In this document: positions 1 to 6,561 of the stretch, piece after piece
How the letters are laid out: the number at the start of each line of letters is the position of its first letter
Numbering within the stretch: the stretch's first letter is position 1
Assembly: GCA_045631845.1 (NCBI GenBank)
Contig: JAZQVM010000066.1
Coordinates: 1-13,167 of the forward strand
DNA from: CAKSHC01 sp045631845
GTDB taxonomy: Bacteria > Bacillota > Clostridia > Oscillospirales > UMGS1783
Reading direction: 5' to 3'
DNA: 13,167 bases
Made by a program: the position numbers and the translations under genes
The notes under the pieces: generated by a model
What the model saw: the letters and a program-made list of their open reading frames with translations, nothing else
The model's database searches: none
Told to the model about the DNA's origin: nothing

Positions 1-69
1 AATGCCTCGGCCGACATAGGAATTGCCTTCTACACGCTCGGCAATCGGTTTATTCTCGTAAATATTCAT
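1..69 (-). CDS. Probable PurO-type IMP cyclohydrolase, N-terminal 23 codons only
   Basis: Only the start of this gene is in the window; it runs off the left edge. The ATG at 69-67 lies two bases after the purN stop and is preceded by a GGAAGG ribosome site (about 75-85), so it is the next gene of the purine transcript. The 23 visible residues end in SYVGRGI. This resembles the YVGR or YPGRGI segment near the N-terminus of PurO-type IMP cyclohydrolases, the enzymes that close FAICAR to IMP, and does not resemble the usual starts of PurH or PurD. Position after purN fits a late-pathway enzyme. The identification rests on a short motif plus context, so it is tentative; an unrelated downstream gene cannot be excluded. 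Confidence 0.5.
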   Translation of the reverse strand, partial: MNIYENKPIAERVEGNSYVGRGI

Positions 70-71
70 CG

Positions 72-686
72 TTATTTCCCTTCCTGTATGATCTGTTTAC
101 ATACCATTTCGGCCGCCTGCGGCAAAATCTTCCACTCGGCCAACCGCATCACTCGTTTTTGCAAGGTTTCGGGCGTATCGTCTTCCCGAATGGTTACGGC
201 TTTCTGCAGTAAAATCTGTCCGCCGTCGGGAATTTCATTGACAAAATGCACCGTAGCGCCGGTTACCTTGACCCCCTTAGCCAATGCCGCTTCATGCACG
301 CGCAAGCCATAGAAGCCCTGTCCGCAAAAAGACGGGATCAAAGAGGGATGCACATTGATAATCCGATTGGCATAATGCGAGGTGAATCTCTCACTCAAGA
401 TGCTCATAAATCCGGCCAGCACGATCAGATCAATCTTTTCGTCATCGAGCAGAGCGATCAGCTTCTCCTCAAAGGCATCCTGCCCACCGCACGCCTTCTT
501 TGTCAATGTTACGGCCTTGATATCGGCCTTTTCGGCTCTTGTCAAGGCATAAGCTCCGCTCACGTTCGATACCACCAAGGCAATCTCACCGCTGGTAATG
601 ATGCCTTTTTGCACAGCGCCGATCAGCGCCTGCAAATTGGTACCGCCGCCGGAAACCAACACCGCAATCCTTGCTTTATCCTTCAT
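72..686 (-). CDS. purN: Phosphoribosylglycinamide formyltransferase (GAR transformylase)
   Basis: PurN transfers a formyl group from 10-formyltetrahydrofolate to GAR, giving FGAR, the third step of de novo purine synthesis, in the cytosol. The 204-residue product has the family's usual length. The N-terminal SGGGTNL phosphate-binding loop is at about residues 12-18, and INVHPSL at about 110-116 carries the catalytic pair Asn111 and His113. Asp154 in IPDGGQ matches the third catalytic residue. The chosen ATG at 686-684 has an AGGAG site eight bases upstream that overlaps the purM stop codon. An in-frame start at 719 would reach into purM and lacks such a site. The next gene follows after two bases, which indicates translational coupling. 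Confidence 0.95.
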   Translation of the reverse strand: MKDKARIAVLVSGGGTNLQALIGAVQKGIITSGEIALVVSNVSGAYALTRAEKADIKAVTLTKKACGGQDAFEEKLIALLDDEKIDLIVLAGFMSILSERFTSHYANRIINVHPSLIPSFCGQGFYGLRVHEAALAKGVKVTGATVHFVNEIPDGGQILLQKAVTIREDDTPETLQKRVMRLAEWKILPQAAEMVCKQIIQEGK

Positions 687-696
687 TCTATACTCC

Positions 697-1740
697 TTAG
701 CGAATGATGATCTTCTCATCCGACTCGATAATATCGCCGATCACATAGGCATCCTCGCCCTGCTCACGCAGAATGGCAAGCGCCGTATCTACATCTTCTT
801 TAGCCACGACAACGCTCATGCCAACACCCATGTTAAAGGTATTAAACATATCACGACGGCTGATATTGCCCGTCTTGGCAATCAGATCAAAAATAGGCAG
901 AACCTTTACATCCGCCTCGGTGATGCGAGCACCCAAACCTTCGGGAATACTCCGAGGAATATTCTCATAGAAACCGCCGCCGGTGATATGGGAAATACCC
1001 TTTACCGCAACCTTTTCAAGCAGAGCCAGAATGGGCTTTACATAAATGCGGGTCGGAGTCAGCAGGGTTTCGCCAATCGACTTGCCGCCAAGCTCAGCTA
1101 CGGGGCTCTTCAGGTCAGCATTCTCCACATCGAAAACCTTACGAACCAGCGAGAAACCGTTGGAATGAACACCGCTGGAAGGCAGAGCAATCACCACATC
1201 GCCAGCCTTCATGGTCTTGTTATCAATGATCTTGGATTTGTCTACAATACCGGTGCAATAACCGGCCAGATCGTACTCATCCACAGGATAAAATCCGGGC
1301 ATTTCAGCCGTTTCGCCACCAATCAGAGCGGCACCCGACTGTACGCAACCGTCGCAAACACCCTTAACGATATCGGCAATGCGCTCAGGGATATTCTTGC
1401 CGCAAGCAATATAGTCCAAGAAGAACAAGGGCTTGGCTCCGGCGCAAATGATGTCATTGACACACATAGCCACGCAGTCAATACCCACTGTGTCATGCTT
1501 GTCCATCAAGAATGCGATTTTCAGCTTGGTACCAACACCATCGGTACCGCTGACCAAAACCGGTTTAGTAATACCGGTCATGTCCAGTTCAAATAAACCG
1601 CCAAAACCGCCGACATCCGAGCACACCCCCGAAGTCATGGTAGTGGCGATATGTTTTTTCATAAGTTCTACTGCGCGGTATCCTGCCGTAATATCGACAC
1701 CGGCCGCCGCATAACTGTCAGATTTCGATTGCATATTCAT
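697..1740 (-). CDS. purM: Phosphoribosylformylglycinamidine cyclo-ligase (AIR synthetase)
   Basis: PurM uses ATP to close FGAM to AIR, the fifth step of purine synthesis. The protein has 347 residues, normal for the family. Visible motifs are KSDSYAAAGVDI at about 6-17, GTDGVGTKL at about 65-73, and GGETAEMPGFY at about 141-151, all typical of the PurM/PurL ATP-binding fold. The ATG lies three bases after the purF stop, and its AAAGGA ribosome site is formed by the last codons of purF. A second in-frame Met two codons later is possible but is placed less well from the ribosome site. The stop overlaps the purN ribosome site, so purF, purM and purN appear to be one coupled unit. Confidence 0.97.
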   Translation of the reverse strand: MNMQSKSDSYAAAGVDITAGYRAVELMKKHIATTMTSGVCSDVGGFGGLFELDMTGITKPVLVSGTDGVGTKLKIAFLMDKHDTVGIDCVAMCVNDIICAGAKPLFFLDYIACGKNIPERIADIVKGVCDGCVQSGAALIGGETAEMPGFYPVDEYDLAGYCTGIVDKSKIIDNKTMKAGDVVIALPSSGVHSNGFSLVRKVFDVENADLKSPVAELGGKSIGETLLTPTRIYVKPILALLEKVAVKGISHITGGGFYENIPRSIPEGLGARITEADVKVLPIFDLIAKTGNISRRDMFNTFNMGVGMSVVVAKEDVDTALAILREQGEDAYVIGDIIESDEKIIIR

Positions 1741-1743
1741 AAT

Positions 1744-3165
1744 TTATTCCTTTCCGTTCCAGCAATAGGTGCACAGATCACAAGGCTCCAGCCCTATCGC
1801 CTCAATAATTCCGTCAAGCGATTGAAATTCCAGGGATGCCAAATGCAATTCCTTACAAATCACATCTCTTAATTTTTTACCACGTTCGGTCGAAGAATTG
1901 CTATATTCATCAATATGATTAAGCCCTTCTTCCCCTTCCAGTTCAGTAATCACGCGCCGTGCAATCAACTCCATGGGACTTGTCGCACGGGAGAAGTTCA
2001 AGAACTTACAACTATACATAATGGGCGGACAGGCCGAACGCATATGCACCGCCTTAGCTCCGTTATCATACAAAAACTCTACCGTTTCCCGCAACTGTGT
2101 ACCGCGAACAATCGAATCGTCCACAAATAACAGCCCCTTATCCTGTATCAACTCGTGCACAGGAATCTGCTTCATCTTAGCTACCCGATTGCGCTCCGCC
2201 TGTTTGGTAGGGGTAAAACTTCTGGACCATGTGGGGGTATACTTAATAAAGGCACGGGCAAAGGGAATCCCGCTCTCATTGGCATAACCGATCGCGTGGG
2301 GCGTTCCCGAATCAGGCACCCCGCCAACATAGTCCACACCCTCGGTGTTGCCTAATGCCTTATCGTTACGAGCCATGATCTGCCCGTTACGATACCGCAT
2401 CATCTCCACGTTAACCCCTTCATAGGTCGAGGTCGGATATCCGTAATAACTCCACAGGAACGAACAGATCCGCTTCTTCTTTCCAGGCGCCTGCAGTTGA
2501 CGCATGCTGTCACTGGTCAGCTCCACGATCTCTCCGGGGCCCAGTTCCTTTTCATCTTCATATCCCAATTTCTTATAGGCAAAAGACTCAAAAGATACGC
2601 AGTATCCATCTTCACGCTTACCGATAAGCATCGGCAGACGTCCTACCTTATCACGGGCGGCAATAATCGAACCGGTATCGGTCAAAATCAGAACCGCCGC
2701 CGTGCCTTCCACAATATCCTGCACAAAGCGAATACCGGCAGCAAAATCCTTTTTCTGACTGATGAGCGAGGCAACCAACTCGGTCGCATTCACCCGACCG
2801 CCCGTCATGGCGTCAAAATGCCCACCATCTTCCAGATAGGTGTCAATCAATTCCTGCGCATTGTTTACCGTACCGATCACACAAATCGCAAAGGTACCCA
2901 TGCCCGAACGGATCAAAAGCGGCTGCGGATCATAATCACTGATACAACCGATAGCGGCCGTACCACTCATATCCTCAAATACATGTTCAAATTTTGTGCG
3001 GAAAGGAGATTTTGCAATGTTATGAATCTCCCGCTGCAGTCCGATCTCCTTGTCATATGCCGCCATACCGCCACGGCGGGTGCCAAGATGCGAATGATAG
3101 TCCGTCCCGAAAAAGACATCCTCTACCGCATCCCCTCGGCAGACTGCACCAAAATATCCACCCAT
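1744..3165 (-). CDS. purF: PurF-family amidophosphoribosyltransferase with degenerate glutaminase domain
   Basis: PurF makes 5-phosphoribosylamine from PRPP, the committed step of purine synthesis, normally with ammonia released from glutamine by an N-terminal Ntn domain. This 473-residue protein keeps the C-terminal half: GVPDSGTP at about 282-289, the PRPP loop VDDSIVRGT at 348-356, and Fe-S type cysteines at 234, 386 and in CDLCTYC (462-468). The glutaminase half aligns in outline but lacks its active site. It starts MGGYFG where the family has the cysteine nucleophile in CGVFG. The usual HVRY motif reads GCISDY, the usual HNGN reads CVIGTV, and the SSDTE segment reads VNATE. The ATG has a GGAGG site seven bases upstream, so no propeptide or cysteine is being missed. 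The enzyme may be ammonia-dependent or use a glutaminase in trans; this is inference. Confidence 0.88.
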   Translation of the reverse strand: MGGYFGAVCRGDAVEDVFFGTDYHSHLGTRRGGMAAYDKEIGLQREIHNIAKSPFRTKFEHVFEDMSGTAAIGCISDYDPQPLLIRSGMGTFAICVIGTVNNAQELIDTYLEDGGHFDAMTGGRVNATELVASLISQKKDFAAGIRFVQDIVEGTAAVLILTDTGSIIAARDKVGRLPMLIGKREDGYCVSFESFAYKKLGYEDEKELGPGEIVELTSDSMRQLQAPGKKKRICSFLWSYYGYPTSTYEGVNVEMMRYRNGQIMARNDKALGNTEGVDYVGGVPDSGTPHAIGYANESGIPFARAFIKYTPTWSRSFTPTKQAERNRVAKMKQIPVHELIQDKGLLFVDDSIVRGTQLRETVEFLYDNGAKAVHMRSACPPIMYSCKFLNFSRATSPMELIARRVITELEGEEGLNHIDEYSNSSTERGKKLRDVICKELHLASLEFQSLDGIIEAIGLEPCDLCTYCWNGKE

Positions 3166-3181
3166 GGTATTGCCTCCGGAT

Positions 3182-3892
3182 TTATTCGCCTAAAATACGC
3201 TTCATCATTTCCTGATAAGCATCTTCCACATTACCCAAATCTCTGCGGAAACGATCCTTATCCAGTTTCTCATGAGTATCGCTGTCCCAGAAACGGCAGG
3301 TGTCAGGCGAAATCTCATCAGCCAACACAATCGTTCCGTCAGACAGACGGCCAAACTCCAGTTTAAAGTCAACCAGATCCACATTGAGGTTCTTAAAGAA
3401 TTTCTTCATCACCTCGTTGGTTTTGAACGCCATGTTCTTGATGGTCTCAATCTCAGCCTTGGTGGCCAAACCGAGAGCCAAAGCATGATAATCGTTGATC
3501 AGCGGATCGCCCAGATCATCATTCTTATAAGAAAACTCAATGGTCGGCTCGGCAAAAACAATGCCCTCTTCTACACCATAGCGCTTGGCAAAAGAACCGG
3601 CCGAAATGTTACGGATAATAACCTCCAGCGGAACAATGGTAACCTTCTTAACCAAGGTATCACGCTCGGAAAGTTCCTCAACAAAATGGGTAGGAATGCC
3701 CTCTTTTTCCAACTGCTGCATCATATAGTTGGTTACACGGTTGTTGATCGCACCCTTACCAGCAATCGTGCCCTTCTTCAGTCCGTTAAATGCTGTAGCA
3801 TCATCCTTATAAGATACCAATAATACCTCAGGCATATCGGTCGCATACACACGCTTGGCTTTTCCTTCGTACAACATTTCCTTCTTTTCCAT
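3182..3892 (-). CDS. purC: SAICAR synthase
   Basis: PurC joins aspartate to CAIR with ATP, giving SAICAR. The protein has 236 residues, typical of the short bacterial form. Family motifs are LYEGKAKRVY at about 7-16, which forms the nucleotide-binding strand-loop, RNISAGSFAKRYG at about 94-106, DFKLEFG at about 175-181, and ADEISPDTCRFWD at about 191-203. Two ATG codons lie close together at 3898 and 3892. The AAGGAG site sits only one base from the first and seven bases from the second, so the start at 3892 is chosen, giving a protein that begins MEKKEMLYEG. purE ends 18 bases upstream and purF begins 16 bases downstream, consistent with one transcript. Confidence 0.97.
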   Translation of the reverse strand: MEKKEMLYEGKAKRVYATDMPEVLLVSYKDDATAFNGLKKGTIAGKGAINNRVTNYMMQQLEKEGIPTHFVEELSERDTLVKKVTIVPLEVIIRNISAGSFAKRYGVEEGIVFAEPTIEFSYKNDDLGDPLINDYHALALGLATKAEIETIKNMAFKTNEVMKKFFKNLNVDLVDFKLEFGRLSDGTIVLADEISPDTCRFWDSDTHEKLDKDRFRRDLGNVEDAYQEMMKRILGE

Positions 3893-3910
3893 GATCATTC
3901 TCCTTTATTC

Positions 3911-4402
3911 TCAATTATATTTAGCAGTAATAACAGCGTCCTTCTCAAGGACCTTCTTAGCATCAGCCACACGCTTGGCATCCAGCTTGGCCGCAAGCTC
4001 CGCATCTTCAACCGCAAGGATCTGCGCCGCCAACAGCGCCGCATTCACACCGCCATTGATGGCTACCGTCGCTACCGGAATACCGGGCGGCATCTGAACG
4101 GTGGATAAGAGAGCATCCATGCCGTCCAGGTTGGACGATTTACAAGGGATACCGATAACCGGCAAAGTGGTATTGGCCGCTACAGCCCCCGCCAAATGTG
4201 CCGCCATACCGGCCGCCGCAATCATAACACCAAATCCATTGGCACGGGCGTTTACCGAAAATTCGCGAGCCTGTTCGGGCGTACGATGCGCCGAATATAC
4301 ATGAACTTCAAACGGGATACCGAGAGCAGCCAAAGTGTCGGTTGCCTTCTCAATGATCGGCAAATCACTGTCGCTTCCCATTACAATTCCTACTTTTTTC
4401 AT
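3911..4402 (-). CDS. purE: 5-(carboxyamino)imidazole ribonucleotide mutase / AIR carboxylase
   Basis: PurE supplies CAIR to PurC, either by moving the carboxyl group of N5-CAIR (class I) or by carboxylating AIR directly (class II). The 163-residue product has MGSDSDLP at about 8-15, SAHRTPE at about 37-43 with the likely catalytic His39, AAAGMAAHL at about 62-70, and a long conserved MDALLSTVQMPPGIPV stretch at about 95-110. SAHRTP and AAHL favour the class I pattern over the SAHKT/AGRSNAL pattern of Treponema class II, yet no purK is next to it. The start at 4402 has GGAGG eight bases upstream. An in-frame start at 4477 would run through the terminator and aptamer and is rejected. It is the first gene of the purine transcript, under the ZTP riboswitch. 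Confidence 0.95.
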   Translation of the reverse strand: MKKVGIVMGSDSDLPIIEKATDTLAALGIPFEVHVYSAHRTPEQAREFSVNARANGFGVMIAAAGMAAHLAGAVAANTTLPVIGIPCKSSNLDGMDALLSTVQMPPGIPVATVAINGGVNAALLAAQILAVEDAELAAKLDAKRVADAKKVLEKDAVITAKYN

Positions 4403-4425
4403 GGGCTTTTCCTCCAAAAAACAAT

Positions 4426-4464
4426 AAAAAGGGCGCACTAATCTCATCCAAGAAAAGTGCGCCC
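4426..4464 (-). terminator. Intrinsic terminator of the ZTP riboswitch
   Basis: A perfect nine-base-pair stem is formed by GGGCGCACT (4464-4456) and AGTGCGCCC (4439-4431), and is followed at once by TTTTTATT on the minus strand. The first four bases of the 5' arm, GGGC, are also the 3' end of the riboswitch aptamer. The two structures therefore exclude each other, which fits a switch in which ligand binding prevents termination. It lies 24 bases before the purE start codon, so termination here would silence the purine block. Confidence 0.92.
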
Positions 4465-4540
4465 AGACGGTCGGCATTTACACTCGTTTTCTGATCCTCT
4501 GTGGTGCTCCACAAAACTTCCGTCAGTCACAAAAAACGAC
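4461..4540 (-). ncRNA. ZTP (pfl) riboswitch aptamer
   Basis: This leader RNA senses ZTP or ZMP, which build up when 10-formyl-folate is short. Recognisable consensus pieces in order are GTGACTGACG (4530-4521), a TGTGG/CCACA hairpin (4513-4500), AGAGGATCAG, and GCCGACCGTCTGGGC (4475-4461), the hallmark 3' element. Outer helix P1 pairs TCGTTTT (4539-4533) with AAAACGA (4490-4484). The pseudoknot pairs GACGG (4524-4520) with CCGTC (4470-4466). Relative to the common GGCG/CGCC version, both partners have changed in step, which preserves pairing. The terminator that follows shares GGGC with the aptamer, so ligand binding should turn expression of purE and downstream genes on. The assignment is by motif recall, not by a covariance-model search. 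Confidence 0.9.
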
Positions 4541-4558
4541 TAATTTTTCACAATGATT

Positions 4559-4587
4559 AGTATACAACGAAAGCCAATCACTGTCAA
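4559..4587 (-). promoter_or_regulatory. Sigma-A type promoter for the purine transcript
   Basis: TTGACA at 4587-4582 and TATACT at 4564-4559 are separated by exactly 17 bases. The -35 box is perfect and the -10 box has one mismatch to TATAAT. Initiation is expected around 4554-4551, placing the riboswitch P1 helix about 15 bases from the 5' end of the RNA. This is the only strong promoter seen in the window and it supports an independent purE-C-F-M-N transcript. Confidence 0.88.
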
Positions 4588-4599
4588 GACACACTCATG

Positions 4600-4622
4600 T
4601 AAACAATTTATTTTTTTGTTTA
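4600..4622. repeat. AT-rich inverted repeat at the guaB stop
   Basis: Seven-base arms TAAACAA and TTGTTTA are separated by nine A/T bases. The left arm on the minus strand includes the guaB stop codon, and the element ends 13 bases upstream of the purine promoter's -35 box. It could be a weak terminator-like hairpin or an operator for an unidentified regulator. It has no GC-rich stem and is not followed by a T run on the minus strand, so no function is assigned. Confidence 0.35.
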
Positions 4623-6125
4623 TTTCAGTGCCGTGCTTTTCTCCTTCTGAATAACGTCGTGAGCACCGCCCTCAACAATACTGGTAGCACTTACCAAGGT
4701 CAGCTTCGCCTTCTGCTGCAATTCAGAAATGGACAACGCACCGCAGTTGCACATGGTCGAGCGCACCTTACTCAAAGACAGGGCCACATTATCCTTCAAT
4801 GTACCGGCATAGGGCACATAGGAATCGACACCCTCCTCAAAGGAAAGCTTCTTGTCACCGCCCAGATCGTAACGCATCCAGTTACGGGCACGGTTGGAAC
4901 CTTCACCCCAGTATTCCTTGTAATAGGTGCCACCGATATTGACCTTATTGGTCGGGCTCTCGTCAAAACGGGCAAAATAACGACCCAGCATCACAAAATC
5001 CGCACCCATGGCCAACGCCAAGGTAATATGGTGATCGTATACAATACCGCCATCCGAGCAAACCGGAACATAAATACCGGTTTCTTCGAAATAACGATCT
5101 CTCTCCGCACAAACTTCAATCAGCGCCGTAGCCTGTCCACGGCCAATACCCTTGGTCTCTCGGGTAATGCAGATGGAACCGCCGCCGATACCAACCTTGA
5201 TAAAGTCAGCACCGCAATCAGCCAGGAAACGGAAGCCCTCGGCATCCACAACATTACCGGCACCAACTTTGACCGAATCGCCGTAATGCTCACGAATCCA
5301 CTCAATGGTAAGCTTCTGCCACTCGGAGAAACCTTCCGAAGAGTCGATACACAGAACATCGGCACCCGCCTCTACCAAAGCCGGAACACGCTCGGCATAG
5401 TCACGGGTATTGATACCCGCACCTACTACATAGCGCTTGGAGGCATCCAGCAGCTCGTTGGGGTTCTGCTTGTGCATATCATAGTCCTTACGGAATACCA
5501 TGTAGCACAGCTTGCCGTCATCGCTTACGATGGGCAAAGAATTAAGCTTGTGATCCCAAATAATATCATTGGCCTCTTTCAGGGTTGTCCCCTCTTTGGC
5601 CCAGATCAGTTTGTCAAAGGGAGTCATAAAGGTTTCCACCTTCAGATCGGGAGACATACGGCTGACACGGTAATCTCTGCCGGTCACGATACCCACCAGT
5701 TTACCGTCGGCCGTTCCGTCCTCGGTTACGGCAATGGTGGAATGTCCCGTTTCCTTGGTCAGCGCAATAACGTCAGCCAAAGTAGCATCGGGACGAATAT
5801 TGGAATCGCTCTTAACAAAACCGGCCTTATAGCCCTTGGCGCGACGCACCATAGCCGCTTCATCTTCTACCGTCTGCGAACCGTAGATAAAGGCCACGCC
5901 GCCTTCGGTCGCCAACGCTACCGCCAAACGGTCACCCGATACCGACTGCATGATGGCCGACACCATCGGGATGTTCATGGTAATGGCCGACTGTTCGCCT
6001 TTTTTATAACGCACTAAAGGCGTTTTGAGCGAAACATTCGCCGGAATGCATTCACTGGAGGAATATCCGGGAATTAAAAGATATTCATTAAAAGTATGGG
6101 AGGGTTCATTAATAAAAATAGCCAT
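4620..6125 (-). CDS. guaB: IMP dehydrogenase, Tritrichomonas foetus-like subtype
   Basis: GuaB oxidises IMP to XMP with NAD, the first step toward GMP. The 501-residue product has a TIM-barrel catalytic domain split by a CBS-type region at roughly 105-225. The catalytic loop reads GGGSICITRETKGIGRGQ (314-331) with nucleophile Cys319, unlike the more usual bacterial GPGSICTTR. The flap carries Arg418-Tyr419 in NWMRYDLGG. Asp261, Asp358 and Glu431 are also in place. These numbers match the T. foetus enzyme as recalled, with matching segments over most of the length, including the start (NEPSHTFNEYLLIPG) and end (MCNCGAL, EGGAHDVI). The start at 6125 has AAGGAAG seven bases upstream; an in-frame start at 6164 lies inside pyrI. 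It follows pyrI after 16 bases, so it probably belongs to the pyrimidine transcript. Confidence 0.96.
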   Translation of the reverse strand: MAIFINEPSHTFNEYLLIPGYSSSECIPANVSLKTPLVRYKKGEQSAITMNIPMVSAIMQSVSGDRLAVALATEGGVAFIYGSQTVEDEAAMVRRAKGYKAGFVKSDSNIRPDATLADVIALTKETGHSTIAVTEDGTADGKLVGIVTGRDYRVSRMSPDLKVETFMTPFDKLIWAKEGTTLKEANDIIWDHKLNSLPIVSDDGKLCYMVFRKDYDMHKQNPNELLDASKRYVVGAGINTRDYAERVPALVEAGADVLCIDSSEGFSEWQKLTIEWIREHYGDSVKVGAGNVVDAEGFRFLADCGADFIKVGIGGGSICITRETKGIGRGQATALIEVCAERDRYFEETGIYVPVCSDGGIVYDHHITLALAMGADFVMLGRYFARFDESPTNKVNIGGTYYKEYWGEGSNRARNWMRYDLGGDKKLSFEEGVDSYVPYAGTLKDNVALSLSKVRSTMCNCGALSISELQQKAKLTLVSATSIVEGGAHDVIQKEKSTALK

Positions 6126-6141
6126 GTCGTTTCTTCCTTTC

Positions 6142-6561
6142 TCAGTTTCCGGCTTTTGCTTCACAATAAATGCAACGGTATACGTTGTTTTCCGAATCGG
6201 TCAAGCGAAATACCTGATCCAGTTCCTGCTCTACCGTTGTGATACAACGGGGGTTTTTACAATGAATCACATTAGTCAGCACCTTAGGCATCTCAATGCT
6301 CTTCTTCTCTACCAATTCCCCATTGGCTATGATATTCACCGTAGCCTTTGGATCTACATACCCGATCACATCTAAATTCAGGGGAATATCGGCATCAATC
6401 TTAATAATGTCCTTCTTGCCCATCTTCTTGCTGTTAACATTCATGATCATGGCAACTGGACAGCCCAATTGTCCTAATCCCAACAGTTCATACAACTGCA
6501 TGCCTCGGCCGGCGGTAATGTGGTCAATGACCACACCGTTGGTAATCGAATCTATATTCAT
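6142..6561 (-). CDS. pyrI: Aspartate carbamoyltransferase regulatory subunit
   Basis: PyrI is the non-catalytic chain that binds nucleotide effectors and holds PyrB trimers in the allosteric ATCase complex. The 139-residue product has the N-terminal allosteric domain (ITNGVVIDHI at about 6-15) and a C-terminal zinc domain with four cysteines in the family pattern: Cys101, Cys106, Cys130 and Cys133 (CKNPRC and CIYC). The ATG overlaps the pyrB stop in an ATGA arrangement and has a GGAGGAGG ribosome site inside the pyrB end, so translation of the two subunits is coupled, which helps balance their amounts. Its presence suggests that ATCase here is feedback-controlled by nucleotides, unlike the unregulated Bacillus subtilis enzyme. 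Confidence 0.96.
   Translation of the reverse strand: MNIDSITNGVVIDHITAGRGMQLYELLGLGQLGCPVAMIMNVNSKKMGKKDIIKIDADIPLNLDVIGYVDPKATVNIIANGELVEKKSIEMPKVLTNVIHCKNPRCITTVEQELDQVFRLTDSENNVYRCIYCEAKAGN

Noticed and set aside
4403..4477. Extended purE start at 4477
   Set aside because: It would translate through the aptamer and terminator; the ATG at 4402 has a perfect GGAGG site and the expected protein start.
4403..4619. Guanine/adenine-type purine riboswitch or PRPP riboswitch in the purE leader
   Set aside because: The three-way junction pattern of purine riboswitches is absent, while ZTP riboswitch elements are clearly present.
4659..6017. A 452-codon open frame on the plus strand opposite guaB
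   Set aside because: Antisense shadow of guaB with no family motifs; the same holds for other long plus-strand frames such as 598-1596 and 2497-3366.
6126..6164. Extended guaB start at 6164
   Set aside because: It would overlap the end of pyrI and lacks a spaced ribosome site; the ATG at 6125 has a good site and matches the N-terminus of related enzymes.
6177..6204. Promoter-like TTGACC and TATACC boxes with 16-base spacing inside pyrI, which could serve guaB
   Set aside because: The -10 box lacks the conserved final T, both boxes are within conserved PyrI codons, and spacing is not ideal; a weak internal promoter cannot be excluded.
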